A DNA stretch of 48,161 nucleotides from JAKORR01 sp964608495. Its GTDB lineage: Bacteria; Armatimonadota; Zipacnadia; Zipacnadales; FEN-943. The translations under genes were made by a program, and so were the position numbers. Under the pieces are notes generated by a model. That model searched no databases. It saw only the letters and a list, made by a program, of their open reading frames with translations, and was not told the origin of the DNA. The first letter of the stretch is position 1; each line of letters starts with the position of its first letter. Positions 26,380 through 36,200 of the stretch are shown here, piece by piece. The stretch covers positions 1-48,161 of the forward strand of contig CAZSOQ010000004.1 in assembly GCA_964608495.1 (NCBI GenBank), written 5' to 3'.

Positions 26380-26766
26380 TTAGCGACGGCCCCGCTTGCG
26401 TCCGCTTTTCCCCCGATTCAGGTCGCTCTGCCGGCGGTTGCTCGCCTTCATGAACTCCCCAAGCCGCCGCTCAAAGGACGCCGATGTCGGCCGTCGCCGG
26501 AAGCGACGCGGCTCCTCTTGCGGCGTGTCCGCGTGTTCGGCTTGCTTGATAGACAGGTCGTACCGCCCCGGCTCTCGCATCCCCAGAACCTTCACTCGAA
26601 CGTCATCCCCCTCCCGCAGGTGGTCCTCCACGGCCACCACGAATTCCGGGGCGATCTCCGAAATGTGCACGAGGCCCGTCTCGCCGCCCTCAAGCTCGAC
26701 GATAGCTCCGTAACGGAGTATCTTTACGACTCGACCCGCCACCACCTCTCCGATTTCTACTGGCAC
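26380..26766 (-). CDS. S1-domain RNA-binding protein (general stress protein 13/YugI-like)
   Basis: This 128-residue protein has one S1/OB-fold domain (about 3-74: VVAGRVVKILRYGAIVEL, GLVHISEI, REGDDVRVKVLGM, YDLSIKQ) and a basic, Arg- and Lys-rich tail (about 85-128) that should bind RNA. Relatives of this length in Firmicutes act on ribosomes or translation under stress. GTG 26766 is preceded by GAGAGGA about eight bases away. A perfect-consensus sigma70 promoter ends 67 bases upstream, so the gene should be strongly expressed. The kinase gene follows on the same strand. Confidence 0.9.
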   Translation of the reverse strand: MPVEIGEVVAGRVVKILRYGAIVELEGGETGLVHISEIAPEFVVAVEDHLREGDDVRVKVLGMREPGRYDLSIKQAEHADTPQEEPRRFRRRPTSASFERRLGEFMKASNRRQSDLNRGKSGRKRGRR

Positions 26767-26833
26767 GCTGTCGTTCCTCTCTGTGTTGATCTACCTCCCC
26801 GCGCCCTCTCGACCTCTCTCAGCCCGGAGTGCG

Positions 26834-26863
26834 ATTATAGCGGTGGCCTTCGGCCAGTGTCAA
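26834..26863 (-). promoter_or_regulatory. perfect-consensus sigma70 promoter
   Basis: On the minus strand TTGACA (26863-26858) and TATAAT (26839-26834) match the consensus at all twelve bases with an 18-base spacer. The spacer contains TGGCC-GAA-GGCCA, a 5-bp inverted repeat that could form an operator. Transcription would start near 26827, some 60 bases before the GTG of the S1-domain gene, and may continue into the kinase and rpiB genes. Confidence 0.85.
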
Positions 26864-26963
26864 GCATGGCCCTGAAGGCCTCCCCACCACCTCCTCCACG
26901 TCGGCCTGTAGGCCCCTCTAGCTTCTTCCCTCCAGGGCTTCGCGTGGCACCGCCTTTCGCGAT

Positions 26964-26975
26964 GAACGATCGTTC
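26964..26975. repeat. 12-bp perfect palindrome
   Basis: GAACGATCGTTC is a perfect 12-base palindrome between the stop of the LptD-like gene and the consensus promoter, about 100 bases upstream of its -35. It could be a regulator site, or chance in this GC-rich DNA. Confidence 0.35.
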
Positions 26976-27028
26976 GGCACAGCCTCCTGCCGGGGGGGAC
27001 CGCCCCACGAGGGACGCCGCCGCGACGG

Positions 27029-29092
27029 TCAGAAGGTGCGCGACAGCCCCGACACGCTCACACTCAGCCTGCCGGACTGCCGCGACCAGCGCAGGCCCAT
27101 CTCCTGCCCGAAGAACACCCTCCCCAGTGTGAGCTCCACGTCCTGGAACTGCTCCTCGGTGAAGCTGTAGTACGTCAGCAGGGCTCCCAGTCGCCACTTG
27201 TCGGATAGCATGTAGTCCGTCGCCAGGGTCAGTAGGTCCGCGTCGTTGGTCAGGTCGCGGGAGGCATTCAGGTAGGCATACCAACGGCCACTCTCGGCGG
27301 TGGAGTAGAGGTCCAGGGCCTGGCGCCAGCCGGGCTGGTACACCTCGCCGCTGGCGTGCTCCGCCGAGTAGACCAGTCTGAGGTCCGTGGACCTCCCCAG
27401 CCGACCAGCTAGACCCAGCTCTCCGCGCGCCGAGTTCGTCCTGTCGCCAGTGCTGTATAGGGCGGTCACGTCCTCGATCCTCGGCCTGAGCGACCATGGG
27501 CCGCCCAGCGAATACGGCCTGAGATCGAGAGCCCCGTATAGCTCTTGCGCCATCAACCAGTCCCCCTCGCCCCCGGTCCCGACTTGCCTGGACAGACTCA
27601 GTGCCGTCCCCACCGTGTAGTCGGCCCGGCTACTACCCGCGAAGGACTGAGGATGGGTCAACCACTCGGCGGTGGCACCGTAAGCGCCCGTGTAGCCGAC
27701 CGGCTTGTCATAGCTTGCCCGGAGACTGAAACGGTGGTGCCGTCGGCTGGTGTAGGCCATCGTGTTGAGGAACATGCTTTCGTGGTCGGGCAGGCTGAGG
27801 TCGGTGTAGACGTCGAAGTCACCCAGGAGAGGGCGATTGTCGCGCAAGCCCAGCCCCCAGTCCCTGCGAGGCAGGCCTGCGACGTACAGCGCACCCCGTG
27901 CACCTGATGAGCCGGCATACTCCTCCTGCACGGCCAGTGTCCAGCCTTCCCGAGCCGACACGCCCGCCGCAGTCGTTCCCCTCTGCAGCTTGACCGCCCC
28001 CGTCCAGGTGTCGGTCACCTGGAAGAAGAAGGGCACATCGAGCGCCAGCCCGCCAGCCGAGTTCAGGCTGAGCATGGACGAGTTGCTCGCACCCGTGTAG
28101 CCCGGCATCGCGATGATCCAGTAGGGCGGAAGGGACAGGACCTTCTGCAGCCCCGAATACAGCGCTCCCCCTTGCAGGACGACCCTCTCGCCCGGGAAGA
28201 CCCGCAGGGAGTTGGCAACGAACCACGTGCCTCCCTCAACCGACGCGTAGGTGAAGGTGCCTGACGGTATGGGCTCTTCGTCCTCAAGCGGCTGCAGGTT
28301 CGACGACGACAGCCGCTGCCGCAACACCACCCCTTCGGTCAGCCGCTGGACGAGGAGTTCGCCGGTCAGGAGGTCCGATACGAGCGCCTCGGCGTCCACC
28401 TCGTACTTCTCGCGTCGCACGACCACGTTCGTCGCCTGCAGCCTCATCGTGTCCACGCGCAGTACCGCCTGGTCTCCGACGTCAACCGTCAGACTGCCGT
28501 ACCGGATCCGGCTCCGCCCTCTTGCCTCGACAGCGTTTTCGTCAACGCAGTAGCCAACCCAGTCCCCCGACACCGCTATGGACCTGGGCGCGGCTTCCGC
28601 CTCCGCGCGCGCCGCGAGCCCGCCGGGCTCGATGAAAGACACCCGCACGCTGGCCCGCGTGTCCTCGATACGGGCGTAGACCGTGGCGACGCCGGCGGCC
28701 CGGGACCGCAGGAACACCATGGCGGCTCCGCCCCGCGTCGCCACGGTGAGGCTCCCTCGGCGGTCGCCCTCGCCCATGCCCAGCCACCCAAGGTCGGTGT
28801 TGAGGATGACCCGCGTGCCGTCAGCAGCGGCGGTGCCGTCGAAGCGTCTCACCTCCGCCTGGATGCGACAGGCGGTCTTGCCGTCGGCCGGCAGACGCAT
28901 GGGGTTGGCTCGCAGGTCGAGGCGGACGGCGCCGAGCCATGCGTCCTGGCCATGGGACACGCCGGCTGCCAGGCCCAGCCCGGCGATGAGGAGGGCCCGT
29001 GACAGGGCGCGGCACGGGTAGCTGCCCCCGAGGAGCAGGTGCCCTCGTGGCGGCCGGCGACAGACGGATCCTCCCGTGACCCTTCGCCTCAT
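27029..29092 (-). CDS. outer-membrane barrel protein with invasin-type Ig domain (LptD/OstA-like)
   Basis: This 687-residue protein has a long basic N-terminus and a signal peptide (RALLIAGLGLAAGVSHGQ, about 32-50). Residues about 56-155 look like an invasin/intimin Big_1-type Ig domain (RANPMRLPADGKTACRIQAE, GTRVILNTDLGWLG, GGAAMVFLRS). About 165-345 resembles the OstA/LptA-type beta-jellyroll of LptD, with short repeats such as YGSLTVDVGDQAVLRV and RREKYEVDAEAL. From about 350 onward, alternating amphipathic strands rich in Tyr/Trp/Arg end in a C-terminal Phe, the outer-membrane beta-barrel signature. ATG 29092 is the only sensible start, with a weak ribosome site. It is the last of seven co-directional exported-protein genes. 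LptD identity is not proven. Confidence 0.65.
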   Translation of the reverse strand: MRRRVTGGSVCRRPPRGHLLLGGSYPCRALSRALLIAGLGLAAGVSHGQDAWLGAVRLDLRANPMRLPADGKTACRIQAEVRRFDGTAAADGTRVILNTDLGWLGMGEGDRRGSLTVATRGGAAMVFLRSRAAGVATVYARIEDTRASVRVSFIEPGGLAARAEAEAAPRSIAVSGDWVGYCVDENAVEARGRSRIRYGSLTVDVGDQAVLRVDTMRLQATNVVVRREKYEVDAEALVSDLLTGELLVQRLTEGVVLRQRLSSSNLQPLEDEEPIPSGTFTYASVEGGTWFVANSLRVFPGERVVLQGGALYSGLQKVLSLPPYWIIAMPGYTGASNSSMLSLNSAGGLALDVPFFFQVTDTWTGAVKLQRGTTAAGVSAREGWTLAVQEEYAGSSGARGALYVAGLPRRDWGLGLRDNRPLLGDFDVYTDLSLPDHESMFLNTMAYTSRRHHRFSLRASYDKPVGYTGAYGATAEWLTHPQSFAGSSRADYTVGTALSLSRQVGTGGEGDWLMAQELYGALDLRPYSLGGPWSLRPRIEDVTALYSTGDRTNSARGELGLAGRLGRSTDLRLVYSAEHASGEVYQPGWRQALDLYSTAESGRWYAYLNASRDLTNDADLLTLATDYMLSDKWRLGALLTYYSFTEEQFQDVELTLGRVFFGQEMGLRWSRQSGRLSVSVSGLSRTF

Positions 29093-29172
29093 GGCATCTG
29101 TCAGTGAAGACGAGCCGCCCCGTGCCTCGGGCACCGGGCGGCTCCGTTCACTCTCGACTCCTCCTGGTGCTG

Positions 29173-30294
29173 TTACCCGCTGAAGCCGACCCACCCAGTG
29201 TACACCCAGTCATCCGTGACCGGTTGTCGGTCTGAGTACCTGGCCCGTAGCCGGTAGATATAGACGTTCGTGCCCTGCAGTCCGTGGTCTATCCACTCGG
29301 TCCTCGTGCTGGTCAACTGCGTCAGCCCAGCCACCGCAACGTAGGGGCTGGGCGAGGACGACGTCTTCGCTCGAGACGCTCGCTGCAGCTCGTAGCCCAT
29401 CAGGTTGACGCGGTTTCCAGGTGCTTGCCAGGACACCAGTATGGCGTTCTGACCGGCCGGCTGGGCCACGGCCGTCAGGTTCCGGGGCCTGAACTCGTTG
29501 CCCACCACCGGCCTCGGCTTGCTCTCCGTGCCGCTGTTCACAGCGACCGCCAACGCGGCGACGCCGGCCAGAACCAGGAACCACCGCCACGCCTTGTTGC
29601 TTTTGCCCTTTTCCGGCTTGGCCAGCACCTCCTCGGCCGGCACGCCAGCCAGCACCTGGGCAGCGCGGTAAGCGGCGTCGCGCAGCGCCTCGCGCGCAAG
29701 GACTCCTTCCTTGCCCAAGTAGTCGGCCCGTTCGCTCGACTTGCCGACAACGCCAAAGGCCCGGAACACCTGGAGCTCCTTCTTCGCCTCGAGCGTCTGT
29801 TCGTCGAAGTTGGACTTCACGTCGTAGGCCTGGCCCCCTAGAACGACCTCGGCCTGCATGGGATCCGCGGAAAGGCGGTAGGATTGGAGCGTGCCCATGA
29901 CCACGATGTCGGCCCCCATCGCGTGCCCCACCTCAACGGCCACGGCCGGATCGGTGACCCCTTGCTCCACATCAACCGTCCGCACATTGCCCTCTCGTGC
30001 GGCTCGCCGGACCAGCGGCGACGTGCGCGAGAAGTCGAAGCACACCATCGTCGGCAGTTCGTCCAGGGCCGTCTGCAGAGCGTTAGTGGCCCAGCGCCCC
30101 ATGTCCTCTGGAGCGCCCTCCACGGCCACCTGCAGCGGGAACAACAGGACGTTCAGCTCGTTGCCGGCCGCCAGCGGGGCCTGGGCCGGAGCCGCGACGG
30201 CCGTCAGAGGAGCCGGTGCGATGGTCAGCACCACCAGGCCGACCAGTGCGGCAGCGACCGCGCGACAGCGCTTAGAGATCCTCGAGAGTGTCAT
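29173..30294 (-). CDS. exported protein with CsgG/TolB-like N-domain, membrane helix and FN3 domain
   Basis: This 373-residue protein has a signal peptide (about 10-40). Residues about 46-225 have the look of a CsgG/TolB-N-type domain (LNVLLFPLQVAV at the start, GHAMGADIVVMGTLQSYRL in the middle). A hydrophobic segment at about 237-252 (RWFLVLAGVAALAVAV) follows, then a fibronectin type III-like domain (about 270-365: PRNLTAVAQPAGQNAILVSW, GYELQRAS, YIYRLRARYSD). The layout matches the 640-residue product of 37813-39735 in the same gene run, so the two are likely distant paralogues. ATG 30294 follows a G-rich site. Function unknown; a scaffold in the envelope is inference. Confidence 0.68.
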   Translation of the reverse strand: MTLSRISKRCRAVAAALVGLVVLTIAPAPLTAVAAPAQAPLAAGNELNVLLFPLQVAVEGAPEDMGRWATNALQTALDELPTMVCFDFSRTSPLVRRAAREGNVRTVDVEQGVTDPAVAVEVGHAMGADIVVMGTLQSYRLSADPMQAEVVLGGQAYDVKSNFDEQTLEAKKELQVFRAFGVVGKSSERADYLGKEGVLAREALRDAAYRAAQVLAGVPAEEVLAKPEKGKSNKAWRWFLVLAGVAALAVAVNSGTESKPRPVVGNEFRPRNLTAVAQPAGQNAILVSWQAPGNRVNLMGYELQRASRAKTSSSPSPYVAVAGLTQLTSTRTEWIDHGLQGTNVYIYRLRARYSDRQPVTDDWVYTGWVGFSG

Positions 30295-30347
30295 TGCCCT
30301 ACTTCCCCCCTGCGATTGGGTCTGTAGCCCATGCTGCGGTACCTGTT

Positions 30348-33215
30348 CTAGCGACCAAGCTGCACTGAACGCACAACCTGGTAGGACTGGCCGGTGTCGG
30401 GCGATTGGGCCGATACGTGCACCAGATAGCAGCCGGCCGGCACAGGTGCTCCCGAGTCGCTGAGCCCGTTCCACACTACCTGGCTCGTGCCCGCCTCGTA
30501 CAGACGCCCGGCGACCAGCCGCCGGACGCAGCGTCCAGCCATGTTGCGGACGGTAACCTGTACCTCCGCCGGAGCCGACAACGTGTAGACTACCGCCGCC
30601 GTGCGCCCCCGCGGCTGCACCTGCGCGGACGTAACCATCGGCGTCGTTGTGCTCCGCTCCTGCACTACCACCTGCAGGCGCCGCGGGGAGCCGACCGGCG
30701 AACTCGTGTACGTGTAGGAGCTCGTCGTGCGCATGTACCGCCGCGCACCGCTCTCCAGGTCAATGAGCGTGGGCAGCAGATTGCCCGCCAGCTTGCTCAG
30801 GTCGGGCCACCGCAGAGTCACTGGCGCGCCCACCTGGTTCGTACGCACCTCCAGGTCCCACCGATGCACCGCCTGCTGCTCCGGCCTGATGTCCACGAGG
30901 CATGGAGTGCCCTCTGGCCCCACTGCCGTGGCCCGTACCCGAGCCTCCCGCAAGGCGGCGGGCTCAGGCGGCGTCGGTAGATCCCACCGGTCCCAGCCCT
31001 CACTGGCACCCGGCGCCACCCCGAGCTGGATAGTCTCTCCCTGAGCCTGGTCAGTGGACGCCACCAGGTTCATCCGCCAGCCAGGCGGCTCAGAACTCGC
31101 CCTGACTCGCTGCGGGCGCGCCGCCAAGGTCCACTGGAAGGCCGGCGGCGGCACCAGTAGCACCAGGTTGTCATTCGCCTTGAGCCAGTACCCCATGTAG
31201 GGGTCGAGCTCCACGTCGTAGGGGTCCACCTCCCACGTGTACTTGCGGTTCAGCGGATCCCAGGCGAACAGCGTCGGCAGGACCAATTGCCGTGCCATGG
31301 CTTCGTCCATGGTCCAGCGCCGGTTGGCGGAGTCGATCACCTCAATCGTCATGAAGTCTATGGTGTACTGGAAGGGATTCCCGACCTGGTTCCAGCCCCG
31401 GTAGGCGATTACGTTGTAGGCCACGTTGCTGCCAACGGCCGTCCGGTCGTTGGGCAGTGTCACGGGCAGCCTGTTGAGGTTGAGCAGCCAGTACCCGGCC
31501 CCCGGCTGGATGGTGGCCGCGTGCGGGTCCGGGTAGAACTTGTAGCGTACCGTGGGGTCCGCCTGGAGCGGATCGTACCTCACGATGGTGGCAGGCCCCC
31601 CCGGCGACAGGTCGCCCAGCGACCCCATGACACTCCTGGCGCTGCTGTTGGCGAAGATGAAGGGGAACGAGACCATCTCGAAGGCGGGCTGAGTGGCTGG
31701 CAAGGGATTCAGGATCGGCAGCACCGGTATGGATACGTCCGCCGTGACCGATCGCCCGCTGGGGCCCGTGAACTTGAAGTCCACGCGTCCGGGACGGGTG
31801 GCCGTCGGAAGCACGTCCCACGTTGCTGAGTCCAGCTCGTCGTGGGGGATGATCCCAAGGTTGATCGTGGGCGATCCAGACGCAAGCTCGAAGCCGGCAG
31901 GCAGCCGGACCTTCCCCGTAGCGTTCAGCAGAGGCGAGGGGCCGAAGTTGTCAATGTACAGCGACACGGGGATGGGTGAGTTCCCCTGCATGTCCGTTAT
32001 ATGGTACTCCCCCGTGATGGGGTCCTGAACGGCCTGTAGACGCAGTGGGACATAGCCCATCATGGCGAAGGGGTAGTCGTAGCTGGGACTCGAAGTGCCC
32101 ACACCGTACCATGTCACATACCGGCGCGACTGCCCTGGGGCCAGCCGATTCGCTGCCCACTTGACGCCATAGGCCCAGTCCATGCCCAGAAGGGGCGACC
32201 CGGCGTTCGGGATGAAGTTCCACACACCGACGCCGGCATTGCGCAGTTGCCCAAACTCGACCTGGTCGGGCATCCCCGCGGCCTCCGTGGCCGTCCCACG
32301 GTTGAACAGCTCATCCGTGTCCGCAGTGCCGGCGAACCCTCGCACGCCCACCACCGGCTGCTGGGGGTTGTCGTAGGCAACCCAGGTGGCGTTGTCCTCA
32401 TTGAAGGGGCCGGTCAGCACGGTCTCGGCAGTGAGCACCTGCCCGTTGGGCAGGAAGATGGGCTGACCGTCGTTCACGGTGCCCGGCAGATCGAACCCCG
32501 CGTCGAAGGCTATGCGCAGGCCGAAGGTGTGGGAGGTCGTGCCCTCGTTGGTCACCACCAGAGCGACCTGCAGCGCGTCTCCCACAAGCTGGTACTCCGT
32601 CCGAATGCTCACCCAACCCACGACCGTCTGACTGCTGCCTGTGCCCGTGACCTCGATGGGCACGCGGCAGGTGCCAACGGCGTCTCGCGATCCAGTTGAG
32701 ACCCGCTGAGGCCAGAACTGCGTCAGGTCGGAAGGGTTGTCTCCCTGAGCTTGCTGCAGAGCCGAGTTGAAGGGGTCAATGAACTGCGGCGTGGTCGTGT
32801 CGGGGTCCACCGCCACCAGGAAGCCCGAGGTCCAGTCCCCGTAGTAGGCGGGATCCGCTGGATCCGTACCCGTGGGGCCGGCGCGGCCCGCAATCCGCTT
32901 GTCCTCGTCACCCTCATAGGTCGGGTTGCCGCCAAGCGGCACATTGCGGCCCGTGTAGAGCTTGAAGCGCCCGCCGGGGGTGAACCAGTAGTCGAAGGGA
33001 TCAGTGGTGCTCGCCTGCGCCACGGTCAGAAGCACCTCGTCGGCGACCTCGAGCCGCGTCAGGTTGCGCGGGTGTGTCACCGTCACAGTCAGCGACAACT
33101 GCGCGGACACCTCGATCACGCACGCTGACAGTGCGACCGCCGCAGCGAGAATCTTCACCCAGCCAGCAGGCGCCCGCATGGGTATCATGCTCCCTTTGCT
33201 ACGTCGGTACGTCAT
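30348..33215 (-). CDS. secreted protein with shared C-terminal module and FlgD-like Ig domain
   Basis: This protein of up to 955 residues has a signal peptide (KILAAAVALSACVIEVSA). The N-terminal half (about 40-500) is beta-rich, with TNEGTTSHTFGLRIAFDAGF and other stretches like an Ig/jellyroll adhesion domain; I do not recognise a catalytic site. The last 447 residues repeat the module found in the subtilisin and the 1736-residue protein: EMVSFPF, YRGWNQVGNPF, DPYMGYWLKAN, VTLRWPDLSKL, YMRTTSSYTYTSS and a final FlgD-like domain (RNMAGRCVRRLVAGR, WNGLSDSGAPVPAGCY) ending VQLGR. ATG 33215 starts four bases from the subtilisin stop with AGGA upstream; ATG 33179, ten bases after AAAGGGAG, is an alternative. 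Likely surface-displayed. Confidence 0.8.
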   Translation of the reverse strand: MTYRRSKGSMIPMRAPAGWVKILAAAVALSACVIEVSAQLSLTVTVTHPRNLTRLEVADEVLLTVAQASTTDPFDYWFTPGGRFKLYTGRNVPLGGNPTYEGDEDKRIAGRAGPTGTDPADPAYYGDWTSGFLVAVDPDTTTPQFIDPFNSALQQAQGDNPSDLTQFWPQRVSTGSRDAVGTCRVPIEVTGTGSSQTVVGWVSIRTEYQLVGDALQVALVVTNEGTTSHTFGLRIAFDAGFDLPGTVNDGQPIFLPNGQVLTAETVLTGPFNEDNATWVAYDNPQQPVVGVRGFAGTADTDELFNRGTATEAAGMPDQVEFGQLRNAGVGVWNFIPNAGSPLLGMDWAYGVKWAANRLAPGQSRRYVTWYGVGTSSPSYDYPFAMMGYVPLRLQAVQDPITGEYHITDMQGNSPIPVSLYIDNFGPSPLLNATGKVRLPAGFELASGSPTINLGIIPHDELDSATWDVLPTATRPGRVDFKFTGPSGRSVTADVSIPVLPILNPLPATQPAFEMVSFPFIFANSSARSVMGSLGDLSPGGPATIVRYDPLQADPTVRYKFYPDPHAATIQPGAGYWLLNLNRLPVTLPNDRTAVGSNVAYNVIAYRGWNQVGNPFQYTIDFMTIEVIDSANRRWTMDEAMARQLVLPTLFAWDPLNRKYTWEVDPYDVELDPYMGYWLKANDNLVLLVPPPAFQWTLAARPQRVRASSEPPGWRMNLVASTDQAQGETIQLGVAPGASEGWDRWDLPTPPEPAALREARVRATAVGPEGTPCLVDIRPEQQAVHRWDLEVRTNQVGAPVTLRWPDLSKLAGNLLPTLIDLESGARRYMRTTSSYTYTSSPVGSPRRLQVVVQERSTTTPMVTSAQVQPRGRTAAVVYTLSAPAEVQVTVRNMAGRCVRRLVAGRLYEAGTSQVVWNGLSDSGAPVPAGCYLVHVSAQSPDTGQSYQVVRSVQLGR

Positions 33216-33219
33216 CGTC

Positions 33220-36200
33220 TTACCGTCCTATCTGCAGCGCTCGGATGCCCTGCACGACCTGGCCGTCGTCAGCCCGGGCGGTCACGCAGACCAGATACCG
33301 TCCAGCCGGCGCCGGAGCGCCTGTATCTGATAGGCCATTCCACTGCACCTGGTTCGCCTGCCCGGGTAAGGCCTGCGTCTCCGCCAAGCGCCTAACCACT
33401 CTACCCGATATATTGCGCACCTGCACCGTAGCCACACAGGCCTTCGACACCGAGAAGCTCACCACTGCCCCGCGGCCCCCGGCGGCCTGGGCGTAGACGT
33501 TGCTCACCTGCAGTACCTCGCTCCCCTCGTCCACCGCTCTGACCCGCAGGTGCCGTACTCCGCCTTCGCCGGAGTTGAAGGTCAGCCCCGCACTGGTTCG
33601 CATGTATACGGACTTGCCGCCGTCCAGGTCCTCCATCACGAGCCGCACGTCCTGGGGCACCACAGTGTTGAGGTCCGGCCAGCTCAGGGTCACCGGGGTG
33701 CCCGGCGCGTTGCAGAGCACCTCCAGGTCCCAGCTCTGCCCCTTCGCCGTGCCTCTCATATCCTGCGCGTAGGCCCCGTCGTACTCCCCCCAGTTTGACT
33801 TGGCCATGTACGTCTGGAGCGGGCTGGCCAGGGGTGGTGGCTTGGGTATGTCCCGGCCCGCGTCGTGTCCCGTCGTACAGCCAGGCGCCGCGCCGATGAA
33901 CAGCGTCGGGTCCCGCCACGCCCCCGCCGAAGCCACCAGGCGCAGCCGCCAACTGCCCTCCGCCAGCCACGGCCCGTTCTTCCGTGCCGGGGCTGAGGTC
34001 ACGGCCACGCCCGGCGAGTAGATCAGGAGGCGCGTGTCCTTCGACACGTGCACCCAGTAGCCCTGGAAGGGGTGCAGCACCGCTGCCAGGGGATCGGACG
34101 GGAAGTCGTAGTAGCCGTTCTCGCCATCGTTGCGGAACGCGTAGACGATCCCGGCTGTCACCCCGTCGGCGATGGCCTCCAGCAGGTCCTGCCGCTCGCC
34201 CTTCGTCATGAACTCAACGGATCCCCACTGAAGAGCGCTGGTGTAGGGATTGCCGATCATGTTCCAGCCCTGCGGGTACACGCTCCCGCGTACCAGCCCT
34301 ATCTCGTAGCGTTCTTCCTGTACCGTCTGCCCCTGGACGTTCAGCAGCGTCAGGCCCACGCCAGGTGTCACCACGAAGTAGCCCAGCCCCGCCGGCGGCT
34401 GCGCAACTACGGGATTCGTCGTGGTTGCGTCTGGCGGGGTGAGGCTTGCCCATGGGTCCGGATAGACGTGGTACTTGCTGCTCGTCTCATCCGATGGCAC
34501 CCATCGCGCCAGCCGGATAGTGCCGGCAATCGGCGGGATGAATATGCTCGCCGGATCGGGGTTCTTTATGTTCCAGTACGGCAGCGAGATCAGCTGCAGC
34601 CCGGCGGGGATGCTGGGCGGGATCACCTGGAAGGTGTGGGTCACCGGATCGGAGACATTGCCGGCGACGTCTGCCGCCTGCACCGAAACCGAGTGCACAC
34701 CCGTGGACAGCGGCGTGGTCACCGTGTAGGTCAGCGTGCCCTTGGTGGCGTCGAAGGTGAAGCCCGTCCTCTGCACGCCGTCCAGCACGACCGACACCGA
34801 GGCCGCGTTGACCCCTGTCTTGTTGTCCTGGATGAGCGCGATGATCGTCGGGACCTTCGTCAGCACCGTCTCCCCGTTCCCGGGGTAGAGGATCCTTATG
34901 TCCGGCGGCAGGCCGTCGAAACCTGTCGCCACCCTAAGCGTCAGGCGGCCCCAGCCGTAGTTGTCGTCCTGTCCCGGGCCCATGTCCTGCGGCGGCCGAT
35001 CCGCAAGGATGGGGGTCTTCCAGTACTGGAAAGCCATCTGGGTCAGCGCTGCCGACAGGTCCGCGGCAGTCCGCTGCTCGTCCTCTGAGTACAGCAGCGC
35101 GGCCGCGCCCGCCACGTGCGGCGCGGAGGCCGACGTCCCCACGAAGGGGTTGAGGTTCTCCCGGTAAGGGCCTGTTCCCGCAGCGATGGTTGTCGTGACC
35201 ACATCGGGGCCCAGCAGGTCGGGCTTCGTCCGTCCGTCTACCGTGGGTCCGCGGGAGCTGAAAGGCTCCAGGCTGTCCAGCGTCACGACCGGCACGTTGA
35301 TGGGGGCCGTATCGATCGTGGAGCCGCGGGACGCGCCGACGGACAGCGCCGAGGTGCTCTCCGCGGGGATACAGAGGCTCGTCGTGGTCACCTGAAGCGT
35401 CGCGTCAATGTCCACCTGCGGCACGAACAACTGGAAGTAGTCCGCCCCCAGAGCACCCATGTTATGGATCTGGAGGTAGTACGTCCCGGCCGGCACATTG
35501 GCGATCAGGATCTCCCGCGGAGGGTCGTCCCCGTTCTGCGTGTAGGCCGACCGCGACATCTCACGTCGCGTGGCGTCCAGCAGCACCAAGTCATAGTCCT
35601 GGTCCGTCTCGTCCCCGGCCGTCTCGAACCACGACAGGTAGGCCTGGAAGTCCCCGGCTGGGAGCGTAAGGTCGAGCAGGTCATCCCCGCCCTTGAACTC
35701 GCAGATCCCGTCGTTGTTCCGGTCCACAAAGGGTCCCGCCCAGTGCCGCTGGGCGAAGTTCCCAGCTGCCGCCACCACCAGCACGCCCGCAGCCCGAGCC
35801 ACGTCCACCTGTCGCGAGACCGGGTGACTGCCGTCAAAGGGCCCCTCAAGCAACCCTATCGACATGCAGCAAATCGTGTAGCCGCTCCTAACGACGTCCC
35901 GCAGCGCCGCGATGACCGACTCGGGCGTGTCGACGGCGAGCATGTGGATCGTCGCGGCAGGCGCCATGTCCGCGACGACTTCGGCCACGGCCGTGCCGTG
36001 CGCGCTGGCCGTGATGCTGTAGTCTGCACGGTAGGACTTTGGCAGGGGATTGGTGGGGTCTATTGGGATTTCAGCCGCAGCGTAGCCGAGGAACCCGAGG
36101 TCGAGGATGGCGATACGCGCTCCCTCTCCTCGGATCCCATTGTAGAAGAAGGCGCTCGCATTGGTGAGCTGGACGCCTTCACTAACGGTGGTGCCGAAGC

